Positions 7,615 through 14,893 of a stretch of 64,000 bases of DNA are shown here, piece after piece (position 1 is the first letter of the stretch; the number at the start of each line of letters is the position of its first letter). Source of the DNA: Rhodobiaceae bacterium UBA7804 (GTDB lineage Bacteria; Pseudomonadota; Alphaproteobacteria; Parvibaculales; Parvibaculaceae); the NCBI GenBank assembly GCA_002480495.1, contig DLCG01000008.1:351363-415362 (forward strand). Direction: 5' to 3'. The notes under the pieces are model-generated. The model had not been told where the DNA came from and made no database searches. It was given only the letters and a program-made list of their open reading frames with translations. A program made the translations under genes and the position numbers.

Positions 7615-7735
7615 TTTCGCTGGACTCCCCCAATCCGGAAATGGCCATTGCCGGGCGCCGGAACACCATCAGTAGACGGAATGTGGTCCTTTTCCCGGGC
7701 GGCGGCAATAGGTAGAAAGAACCGGAAGGGTCATT

Positions 7736-8209
7736 TCAGGCGATAGTGCGAAGGCCGGCGCGGAGCAAATCCGCGTCGATGCCGATTTCCCTTTCGAGTT
7801 CGGCGTGTTCCTTCTTCCAGATGCTCATGGCGGCGCGAAGCGTCTTGCGGCCCTCCGCGGTGAGGGAGAGTTTGCGCCCGCGCCTGTCATCCGGATCGAC
7901 CTCTATGCGGATGAGGCCGTTACGCTCAAGCGGCTTGAGGTTGGCGGTCAGCGTCGAGCGGTCCATGGCAAGAAACTTCGCGACCGGCCCCATCGACACC
8001 GGCTCCGGCCTGTTCAACACGTTCAGGAGCGAGAACTGGCCGCTGGTGATACCGTGCGGCCGCAACGCATCGTCGAAGCGGCGGGCGAGCGCGCGGGCAG
8101 CGCGCTGCGCATGAAGGCAGATGCAGCGGTCGCGGATGTGGATCGTCGCCTCGAAGAGCTCCATATCCTTTTTTCCCGGCCGCGCCGGGCTTGCTTTTGC
8201 ACCCGTCAT
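7736..8209 (-). CDS. MarR family transcriptional regulator
   Basis: A 157-residue winged-helix dimer. The DNA-binding core runs from HGITSGQFSLLNVL (52-65) through MDRSTLTANLKPLERNGLI (82-100) to the wing DDRRGRKLSLT (108-118). Two cysteines close together (DRCICLH, 29 and 31) could make it redox-responsive, which is inference. ATG 8209 is preferred; frames starting upstream run through the operator region. It is divergent from the GST gene at 8426, with twin palindromes between, so it probably represses itself and that GST. Confidence 0.9.
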   Translation of the reverse strand: MTGAKASPARPGKKDMELFEATIHIRDRCICLHAQRAARALARRFDDALRPHGITSGQFSLLNVLNRPEPVSMGPVAKFLAMDRSTLTANLKPLERNGLIRIEVDPDDRRGRKLSLTAEGRKTLRAAMSIWKKEHAELEREIGIDADLLRAGLRTIA

Positions 8210-8231
8210 TTCAACCCCGAGCCCTTTTTGA

Positions 8232-8266
8232 TTGATATCAAACTTATAATATTCTATTGATATCAA
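8232..8266. promoter_or_regulatory. Twin TTGATATCAA operators in the MarR-GST divergent promoter
   Basis: Perfect 10-bp palindromes TTGATATCAA at 8232-8241 and 8257-8266 are 25 bp apart centre to centre. A consensus -10 TATAAT (8245-8250, plus strand) lies between them. The AT-rich block stands out against the GC-rich surroundings. Size and symmetry fit MarR dimer sites, and binding would occlude both divergent promoters. Confidence 0.75.
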
Positions 8267-8425
8267 CCAATTGAGGCAATAGCAGCCGCGAACCGACCCC
8301 CGCGACCAATCGTCCCTTCCGGTCGAAGAAGGCTGTCTGCCCCTGCGGCAAAAGGAGCGTTTCATGCGAGCCGCAGAACCGCCCGGCGCATGGCGCCTGA
8401 ACGGTCAAACCGGAGGACCAGCAGA

Positions 8426-9070
8426 ATGAGAAAGTTCAGTTCGTTCGAATGGGTGCCCGACTTCGCGCGCGGCCATGTGAAGGAAATGCGCGTGCGCTGG
8501 GCGCTGGAGGAAGCGGGCCTGCCCTACCGGGAAATGCGGCTGACGCAGGAAGAGAAGGCAGGCGCGCCCTATCTGCAGCTGCAGCCCTTCGGGCAGGTGC
8601 CTTGTTTCGAGGACGGCGAGGTGTCGATGTTCGAATCCGGCGCGATCGTGCTTCGCATCGCCGAGCAGTCCGAGGCGCTGATGCCGCGCGACGCGCAAGG
8701 CCGCGCACGGACCATGAGCTGGGTCTTTGCGGCGCTCAATTCGGTGGAGCCCGAAGTCGCGCATCTTGCGGCAATCGACCTCTTCCATGAGGGCGAGGAA
8801 TGGGCGCGGCTGCGCCGGCCGGGCGCCGTGGAGAATGTTCTCCATCGTCTCAGGCAGCTCGCCGGATGGCTCGGAGATCGCGACTATCTCGAAGACCGCT
8901 TCACGGCGGGCGATCTTATGATGACGACGGTGCTGCGCGAGGTACGGCAGGAAGAGGTGCTCGTCCAGTTTCCGACCTTGCGCGCCTATCGCGAACGCTG
9001 CGAGGCGCGGCCCGCCTTCAGACAAGCGCTCGCCGATCACCTGGCGATCTATGCGCAGGCGGCGGAATGA
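8426..9070 (+). CDS. Glutathione S-transferase family protein
   Basis: A 214-residue GST. The thioredoxin fold shows RWALEEAGLPY (24-34), cis-proline PFGQVP (54-59) and FESGAIVLRIAE (69-80); the helical C-domain has FAALNSVEP and TAGDLMM. Start ATG 8426 is set by GGAGGA at 8412-8417; an in-frame ATG at 8390 lacks an SD. It is close in design to the GST at 4412 but driven by MarR rather than TetR, so paralogues may answer different signals. A perfect terminator follows at once. Confidence 0.9.
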   Translation: MRKFSSFEWVPDFARGHVKEMRVRWALEEAGLPYREMRLTQEEKAGAPYLQLQPFGQVPCFEDGEVSMFESGAIVLRIAEQSEALMPRDAQGRARTMSWVFAALNSVEPEVAHLAAIDLFHEGEEWARLRRPGAVENVLHRLRQLAGWLGDRDYLEDRFTAGDLMMTTVLREVRQEEVLVQFPTLRAYRERCEARPAFRQALADHLAIYAQAAE

Positions 9071-9072
9071 GA

Positions 9073-9102
9073 AAAAGGCCGGATCCTAAGATCCGGCCTT
9101 TT
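9073..9102. terminator. Bidirectional rho-independent terminator
   Basis: A perfect 13-bp stem AAAAGGCCGGATC / GATCCGGCCTTTT with loop CTAA. The A-run on one side and T-run on the other let it serve both the GST (+) and the acyl-CoA dehydrogenase gene (-) that converge here. Confidence 0.92.
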
Positions 9103-9137
9103 CGTTTCGCGTGGTTCGAAGCGCTTACTTGCCCTTC

Positions 9138-10367
9138 TTACTTACCTTTGGGGGCCTGATTGAAGGGCAGGTCCTTGTCGACGCGGACATCGCCCGGGAG
9201 ACCCAGGACGCGTTCGGCGACGATGTTGCGGAGGATTTCGTCCGTGCCGCCCGCGATGCGGTAGCCCGCGGCGCCGATCCACTGCTCCGTATAGGCACCA
9301 TCGGCAGGCGAGAGCTTGCGGTCGCGAATGACGCCGCCCATGTCCTGCAGGTCCATGCCGAAGGAGCCGAGATCCTGCATCTTCTTCGCGGCGACGATCT
9401 TGGAGATCGACGATTCCGGTCCGGGCGTCTCGCCCTTCGACAGCGCGGTGAGCGTGCGGAACTTCGTGAACTTCAGACCCTGAGCCTGCACATACCAGTC
9501 GGCGATGCGCTCGCGCACGCCGCCATGACGGATGGCCGGTTCGCCCGCGACGGTCACATCGCGCGCGAGTTCGATGAGGTCGTCCGTATCGGCATTGCCC
9601 TGGGAACCGCCAACGGCAAGACGCTCGTTCATGAGCGTCGTCAGCGCGACCTTCCAGCCGTCGCCCGGATTGCCGAGACGCTGGCTGTCCTTCACGCGGA
9701 GATTGGTGAAGAAGACCTCGTTGAACTCCGCACCGCCCGACATCTGCTTGATCGGACGCACCTCGACAGCCGGGTCCTTCATGTCGATCCAGAACATGGT
9801 GAGGCCCTTGTGCTTCGGCACGTTGGGGTCGGTACGCGTCAGCAGGATGCCGTAGTCGCAGAAATGGGCGCCGGACGTCCAGACCTTCTGGCCGTTGATG
9901 ACCCATTCATCGCCGTCCTTTTCGGCGCGGGTGCGCAGACCCGCGACGTCCGAACCGCCAGCGGGCTCGGAGAAGAGCTGGCACCAGATCTCGTCGCCGC
10001 GCACGGCGGGAGCGACGAAGCGCTTCTTCGCTTCTTCCGAACCCCAGGCCATGACGGTCGGGATGCACATGCCGAGACCGATGGCGAAGATGCCGCCGGG
10101 GACGAGGTAGTTCGCCTCTTCCTGACCGTAGATCACGTTCTGGATGGTGGTACCGCCACCGCCGCCCCACTCCTTCGGCCAGGTAATGCAGGCATAGCCG
10201 GCATCGGCCTTCTTCGCCTGCCAGGCCTTGGACTGGGCGATCAGCTCGTTGAGATCGCGCGGCAGCTCCATGCCCTTGGCATCGGCCTTGCGGGTCGCGT
10301 TCTTGTCCAGCCACTCGCGCACCTGCTTGCGGTATGCGGCTTCTTCCGGTGTGTCGTTGAAATCCAT
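9138..10367 (-). CDS. Acyl-CoA dehydrogenase, large-type subunit (pair member 1)
   Basis: A 409-residue FAD flavoprotein that introduces a trans-2 double bond into an acyl-CoA. It has the N-terminal helical domain, the flavin/substrate strand region FSEPAGGSD (132-140) with INGQKVWTSGA (157-167), and a C-terminal helical domain ending GGTDEILRNIVAERVLGLP. The position of the MCAD-type catalytic Glu (YEGT) reads A-G-G-T here, so the base must lie elsewhere or in the partner. ATG 10367 has GGGAG upstream. It lies 40 bp after a second acyl-CoA dehydrogenase. Such adjacent pairs can form alpha2beta2 enzymes for steroid or branched side chains; this is inferred. Confidence 0.9.
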   Translation of the reverse strand: MDFNDTPEEAAYRKQVREWLDKNATRKADAKGMELPRDLNELIAQSKAWQAKKADAGYACITWPKEWGGGGGTTIQNVIYGQEEANYLVPGGIFAIGLGMCIPTVMAWGSEEAKKRFVAPAVRGDEIWCQLFSEPAGGSDVAGLRTRAEKDGDEWVINGQKVWTSGAHFCDYGILLTRTDPNVPKHKGLTMFWIDMKDPAVEVRPIKQMSGGAEFNEVFFTNLRVKDSQRLGNPGDGWKVALTTLMNERLAVGGSQGNADTDDLIELARDVTVAGEPAIRHGGVRERIADWYVQAQGLKFTKFRTLTALSKGETPGPESSISKIVAAKKMQDLGSFGMDLQDMGGVIRDRKLSPADGAYTEQWIGAAGYRIAGGTDEILRNIVAERVLGLPGDVRVDKDLPFNQAPKGK

Positions 10368-10407
10368 TTCCTTACTCCCGAATATCCTTATTGATGCCGC
10401 TTCGTGC

Positions 10408-11535
10408 TCAGGCCGCGTTCTTGGCTTCAAGACGCGAGACGAGCTTTTCCTTCCACTGGATCGGCGCACCGATCGTGAGGGCAAGCAGTTTCGCGCGGCG
10501 ATAATGGAACTGGCAGTCCGATTCCCAGGTGTAGCCGATGCCGCCATGCGTCTGGATGTTCTCCTGCGCGGCGAAGACATAGGCGTCGGAACCGGCGATG
10601 CGGGAAGCGGCGGCGGCTTCGGTGAGTTCCGAGCCTTCGTCGTTCAGCATCATCGCGCCGTAATAGGCGTTCGACTTCGCGAGTTCCTTCTTCACATACA
10701 TGTCGGCGAGCTTGTGCTTGATCGCCTGATAGGAGCCGATCTGGCGGCCGAAGGCATAGCGCTCCAGCGCATAGTCGCGCGCCATTTCGAGGGCGGCCTC
10801 AGTGCCGCCGACCTGCTCGAAGGAGAAGAGCACGGCCCCGCCGTCCATAATGCGCGAAAGCTGCGACCAGCCCTCGCCCTGCTTGTCGCCGAGAATCTCC
10901 GCGGGCGCGTCCTTCAGCGTCAGCGTGACGTGCTGGCGCGAGGGGTCGATGGTGCGGACGGGCTCGGACGAAACGCCGCCGGCCTTGAGATCGACAATGG
11001 CGAGCGAAATCGCCTGCTCTCCGGAACCGCCGGTGTTGACGGCGACGATGGCGACCGAGGCGGCGGCGCCATCGGCGACCGGCTGCTTCACGCCGCTGAC
11101 CTTGCCGCCCGCGAACTTCGCTTCGATGTTGCGCGGATGGGCGGCATGGAGACCTTCCGAAACCGCGACCGTGCCGACGATCTCACCGCTTGCGAGTTTC
11201 GGCAGCCAGGCTTCCTTCTGCTTCTGCGTGCCGAAGAGCTTGATCGCTTCGGCAGCGAGATAGATCGAGGAAGAGAAAGGAACGGGCGCGGCGGAGCGGC
11301 CGAGCTCTTCCGCGATCACGCAGAGTTCAAGCGCGCCGAGGCCGAGGCCGCCGAACTCTTCCGGGATCGCCGTGCCGGTGAGGCCCATTTCCACGAGGCC
11401 CTTCCAGACCTCTTCGGCATAGGCCTCTTCCTTTTCGAGGACGCGGCGCGTCACCGTCATCGGGCATTTGTCCGCCAGGAACTTGCGGACCTGCTCCTTC
11501 AACATTTTCTGGTCGTCGGAAAAATCGAAATTCAT
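10408..11535 (-). CDS. Acyl-CoA dehydrogenase (pair member 2)
   Basis: A 375-residue acyl-CoA dehydrogenase. The N-terminal helical domain begins MNFDFSDDQKMLKEQVRKFL, the mid-domain has IPEEFGGLGLGALELCVIAEELG, and the C-terminal domain holds ERYAFGRQIGSYQAIKHKLADM and THGGIGYTWE near residue 340. It lacks the canonical YEGTxEIQR ending. It is first in an operon with the gene at 9138-10367. The divergence and adjacency suggest a heteromeric enzyme. Upstream 11536-11734 shows no gene and no clear promoter. Substrate class is not determinable. Confidence 0.9.
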   Translation of the reverse strand: MNFDFSDDQKMLKEQVRKFLADKCPMTVTRRVLEKEEAYAEEVWKGLVEMGLTGTAIPEEFGGLGLGALELCVIAEELGRSAAPVPFSSSIYLAAEAIKLFGTQKQKEAWLPKLASGEIVGTVAVSEGLHAAHPRNIEAKFAGGKVSGVKQPVADGAAASVAIVAVNTGGSGEQAISLAIVDLKAGGVSSEPVRTIDPSRQHVTLTLKDAPAEILGDKQGEGWSQLSRIMDGGAVLFSFEQVGGTEAALEMARDYALERYAFGRQIGSYQAIKHKLADMYVKKELAKSNAYYGAMMLNDEGSELTEAAAASRIAGSDAYVFAAQENIQTHGGIGYTWESDCQFHYRRAKLLALTIGAPIQWKEKLVSRLEAKNAA

Positions 11536-11734
11536 GATGTCTCCCTTGATGCCGCTATGGGCCGTAAGTCATGCGTTTCTCGGGCGCATACTTGGCCCGG
11601 GCACATTGTTTGGCGCGCATTCTCACCGCATTGGGGCAACATGAAAAGACCCATGCATTTGACGCCGCGTCGGCTTGGGATGCGGCGGTGCAGCGGAGGC
11701 GAATCCCGGCCCTGAGTTGAGGCTCCAGACTGAA

Positions 11735-13006
11735 TTACGAGAATTCCGGGCTTCCGGATCGCCGGTTTCGCCAGACGAGAAGCGCGGCCGAAAAGACAAT
11801 GACCGCCCAGCCCGCGAGGAGGACGAGGCCCGCGACGGGCAAGATGCCGTCGAGCGTCCGGACGTCTACCCGGCCGGTGTGCCAATAGACCCAGTCGCCC
11901 CCGAGCCCTGCGGCGAGACCGGGATTGCCTGTCGCGAGCACGAGGATGGCGTCGCCGGTCATCGGGTCGAGCCGGGCGGTGGTCTCTATCGCCGGGAAGT
12001 TCATGCCCTCATGGCCGACGATGTATCCGCCGCCCGGTGCTTCCGCATAGAGCATGACGCCGAGACCCCAGATCGGGATGCCGAACTGCGAGGCATGAGG
12101 CGTACGCATCGCCGTCATGATCTCCGGCGGCAGGGCGGGATTGCTCGCGCCTTCCAGTTGCGCTTCGAGGAAGCGAACGAGATCTTCGGCGCTCGCATGG
12201 AGCGAGGCGGCGGCGGGCGCGGCGAAGTTGCGATAGGCGCAGGGCGCGCCTTCCGCATCGAAACAGGGGGCGAGGCCCGCCGCTCGCGCCTCCGCCGGAT
12301 CGAAGGTCGCTCGCGACATGCCGAGCGGGTCGAGGACCGCGCGCTTCATATAGCTGGCGAAGGGTTCGCCCGAGATTTCCTCGATCAGAAGCTCAAGCAG
12401 CGCATAGCCGCCGCCCGAATAGGCCCAGGCGGAGCCGGGCGCAATGCCGACACGCGTCCGCCCGTCGGCGCCGGGCATGGGGTCGGCGGCCTGCGTCAGC
12501 GATGACTCGAGCGTCTGGACGGGCGTGCCCGGCTCGAAGCCCATATAGCCGAGGCCGTCGGTCAGGCCCGCCGTATGAGACAGAAGGCGGCGCGCGGTGA
12601 CGCCTTCCGTGCCGAATTCGCTTTCGGGAAGCTGCCAGCGCGTGAGATAGCGCGAGACGGGCGCATCGAGATCGAGCTTTCCATCCGCTGCGAGCTTCAA
12701 GACACCAATTGCCGTCGCCCATTTGCTGAGCGAGGCGAGCTGAAAAAGCGTGTCGCGGCTCACCGGCGCGCCAGCGGAAACATAATGTTCGCCGAAGACC
12801 GCGCCCTTCTCGATCAACACAAGGGCCACCGCGCCCTGCCCTGCCGCATCGGCCTTCGCGGACAGGCCGGAGAAGAAGGACGCCACATCCTCTCGCGGGC
12901 CGGGATCGGTACGCCACCAGCCCTGACGCGCGCCTGTGACAACCAGGACGGCCCAGAGCGCCATGGCCAGGAGGGCGGAAAATATCAAAAGTGACAAGTT
13001 GCGCAT
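11735..13006 (-). CDS. Membrane-anchored serine beta-lactamase-fold hydrolase
   Basis: A 423-residue class C beta-lactamase/esterase-family protein. The catalytic set is visible: SLSK (S92, K95), YSG (Y196) and HEG (332-334). An N-terminal membrane segment (about 5-24) and a C-terminal one (about 393-414) place the catalytic domain in the periplasm. Family members include esterases, D-aminopeptidases and penicillin-binding-like proteins; the substrate cannot be read here. It follows the MarR gene by 30 bp on the same strand and is probably cotranscribed with it. The SD at ATG 13006 is weak. Confidence 0.87.
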   Translation of the reverse strand: MRNLSLLIFSALLAMALWAVLVVTGARQGWWRTDPGPREDVASFFSGLSAKADAAGQGAVALVLIEKGAVFGEHYVSAGAPVSRDTLFQLASLSKWATAIGVLKLAADGKLDLDAPVSRYLTRWQLPESEFGTEGVTARRLLSHTAGLTDGLGYMGFEPGTPVQTLESSLTQAADPMPGADGRTRVGIAPGSAWAYSGGGYALLELLIEEISGEPFASYMKRAVLDPLGMSRATFDPAEARAAGLAPCFDAEGAPCAYRNFAAPAAASLHASAEDLVRFLEAQLEGASNPALPPEIMTAMRTPHASQFGIPIWGLGVMLYAEAPGGGYIVGHEGMNFPAIETTARLDPMTGDAILVLATGNPGLAAGLGGDWVYWHTGRVDVRTLDGILPVAGLVLLAGWAVIVFSAALLVWRNRRSGSPEFS

Positions 13007-13036
13007 GGATGAGCGTCGCCGACCGGCGGATGACGG

Positions 13037-13570
13037 TCAAGCGCGGGGCGGGCGCTCTTCCTGCCGGGTGTGCCCCTCGCCTGCCTCGCCTCCTGCCTCG
13101 ACAGCTTCGAGGTTCGCCTTGATGCGCTGGAACATGGAGAGGAGCGCCCGGTATTCCTCATCCGTGAAACCATCGAGAGCCGCCTCGAACATGCCGAAGG
13201 CGGCCGCCCAGAGCGGATCGTGAAGCTCGTCGAAGGCGCCCGTGAGATAGACGCGGCGGACGCGGCGGTCCGCGGGATCGGGCCGGCGCTCGACCAGGCC
13301 CTGCTCTTCCATACGGTCGATGACACGGCCGAGCGGCGCCTTTTCCATCATGACGAGATCGGCGATCTCGGTCTGGGTGAGACCGTCGCGCAGGCGCAGT
13401 TCGGCGAGGACGCGGGACTGGGGCACGGTGACGCCGGTGCCGGAGGCGCGCAGGTGGCGGTCCCAGGCACGCTGCAGCAGCCGGAAGACATCGCGCTGCA
13501 GCCAGCCGAATTCCTGATCGGGTTTCGCTTTCTTCGTCGTTCTTCCGGCCAAGGGCGGGCGCGCTCCCAA
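13037..13570 (-). CDS. MarR family transcriptional regulator
   Basis: A winged-helix regulator. The core VPQSRVLAELRLRDGLTQTE and LVMMEKAPLGRVIDRMEEQGLVERRPDPADRR is textbook MarR, including the DxRxR-like wing. Start TTG 13570 is chosen (177 residues) because GGAAG lies about 6 nt upstream and the operator-like repeats then fall outside the gene; an in-frame GTG at 13618 is the alternative. It is divergent from the RND efflux operon, a common target of local MarR repressors, and is followed by the serine hydrolase gene. Confidence 0.85.
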   Translation of the reverse strand: MGARPPLAGRTTKKAKPDQEFGWLQRDVFRLLQRAWDRHLRASGTGVTVPQSRVLAELRLRDGLTQTEIADLVMMEKAPLGRVIDRMEEQGLVERRPDPADRRVRRVYLTGAFDELHDPLWAAAFGMFEAALDGFTDEEYRALLSMFQRIKANLEAVEAGGEAGEGHTRQEERPPRA

Positions 13571-13579
13571 GTCATGCTT

Positions 13580-13607
13580 CCATATCGTAACCTGGGATAC
13601 TATAACC
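13580..13607. promoter_or_regulatory. Direct-repeat operator candidate between marR and RND operon
   Basis: ATATCGTAACC (13582-13592) and ATACTATAACC (13597-13607) share 8 of 11 bases and are 15 bp apart in an AT-richer patch of the divergent intergenic region. TATA-like hexamers on both strands could serve as -10 elements. Assignment to the adjacent MarR protein is inferred from position. Confidence 0.4.
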
Positions 13608-13659
13608 TTGCTTAGCACCTGCCGGAAGGGCGGCGGGCGATTTTCGAGGAACAAGACCC

Positions 13660-14868
13660 ATGTATTTCCGCACCGGCACCTTTACCGCCTGGATGGGTAC
13701 CGCCTGGATGAGTACCGCCCGGACGGGCCTTCTTTTGGCGGCGCTGGCGCTGCTGCCGCTAGCCGGATGCGGCGAGGAGGCGGAAAAGGCGGAAGCCCCG
13801 GAAGCGGAGGCCATTGCGGTTTTCGAGAGCCCGGTGACACGCGAGGAACTGATGGAGCCGGTGACGGGCACGGGCACCATCGCCGCGCACAAGACGACCG
13901 TTCTGGGACCGCGGGTGGACGGCATCATCGAGGAGATCATGGTTCGCGTGGGCGACCGCGTGACGAAGGATCAGCCGCTTTTCCGCACGCGCGACACCGA
14001 ATGGAAATTGCGGGTGGCGGAACTCGAAAACCAGGTGAAGCTCGCGACGGCGGAAGCCGCCAACATGCAGAAAGCCTTCGCGCGGGCGGCAGAACTGCAC
14101 GGCAAGGGCTTCGTTTCGAACGGCAAGCTCGACGACGCGCGCGCGGCGCGCGACGCCGCGGACGCAAAGCTCGGCATCGCCAGGGCGCAGCACTCCGCCG
14201 CGCAGCAGGCGCTCGACGATTGCGTCGTGACCGCGCCCTTCGACGGCGTCATCACGCGGCGCGACGTGGACGAAGGCAAGTTCATGGCGACGCGCATGGG
14301 CAGCATGGGCCCCTCGCAGGGCGGCGTGCTCGAAATCATGAAGATCGACATCGTCGCGGCTATCGTGAACGTGCCGGAAATTCATCTGTCGAAGTTCAAG
14401 GTCGGAACGAAGGGCAGGATATTCCTCGACGGCATCGACAAGAGCTACGACTCCTATGTCGCGATCATCAACGACCGGATCGACCCCGTGACGCGGGCCG
14501 TGGAAGTGCGGCTTCCCATCGCGAACGAGGATTACTCCGTCAAACCCGGCCTTTTCGCACGGGCGGAGATCTATCCCGATCCCCGCGTGGCTCTCGTCAT
14601 GCCGCGGGCGGCGCTGATGGGCACCGAGGCGCAGCGGCATGTCTTCGTGAACGAGAACGGATCGGCGAAGCGCGTGCCCGTGACGATGCGCCAGATCGAC
14701 GCGACGCGCGTCGAAGTGCTTTCGGGCCTGGAGGAAGGCGACAAGGTGCTGTTCGGGCCGAATGCGCCGCTTCTCCTCGAAGGATCGCCCCTGAAGATCG
14801 AATCCGACCCGGAAGCGCCGCAGACGCTCGCCAAGGGCGCGCCGGCCGCGGCGACGAGCGCGGAATAG
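13660..14868 (+). CDS. RND efflux periplasmic adaptor (membrane fusion) lipoprotein
   Basis: A 402-residue HlyD/AcrA-type adaptor linking an inner-membrane RND pump to an outer-membrane channel. A lipoprotein signal ends in LPLAGC (C37). Then come the first lipoyl half (KTTVLGPRVDGIIEEIMVRVGDRV), a coiled-coil hairpin rich in Ala/Lys/Glu (about 125-190), the second lipoyl half (TAPFDGVITRRDVDEGKFM) and beta-barrel domains. The signal n-region contains a threefold 15-bp repeat. It is followed 25 bp later by the pump gene. Probably controlled by the divergent MarR. Confidence 0.92.
   Translation: MYFRTGTFTAWMGTAWMSTARTGLLLAALALLPLAGCGEEAEKAEAPEAEAIAVFESPVTREELMEPVTGTGTIAAHKTTVLGPRVDGIIEEIMVRVGDRVTKDQPLFRTRDTEWKLRVAELENQVKLATAEAANMQKAFARAAELHGKGFVSNGKLDDARAARDAADAKLGIARAQHSAAQQALDDCVVTAPFDGVITRRDVDEGKFMATRMGSMGPSQGGVLEIMKIDIVAAIVNVPEIHLSKFKVGTKGRIFLDGIDKSYDSYVAIINDRIDPVTRAVEVRLPIANEDYSVKPGLFARAEIYPDPRVALVMPRAALMGTEAQRHVFVNENGSAKRVPVTMRQIDATRVEVLSGLEEGDKVLFGPNAPLLLEGSPLKIESDPEAPQTLAKGAPAAATSAE
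13684..13728 (+). repeat. Three tandem 15-bp repeats inside a signal peptide
   Basis: Units at 13684-13698, 13699-13713 and 13714-13728 encode TAWMG, TAWMS and TARTG. The first two differ by one base and the third by four. The repeat lengthens the n-region of the adaptor lipoprotein signal without touching the hydrophobic core or lipobox, so copy-number change would stay in frame. Confidence 0.8.
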
Positions 14869-14893
14869 ACACGGGAACGGGGGAGGAATAGCG

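Noticed and set aside
9111..11715. Very long plus-strand open frames opposite the acyl-CoA dehydrogenase genes (427 and 495 codons)
   Set aside because: They are antisense shadows of GC-rich genes: no family motifs, arginine/histidine-rich composition, and the minus-strand frames carry complete ACAD signatures and SDs.
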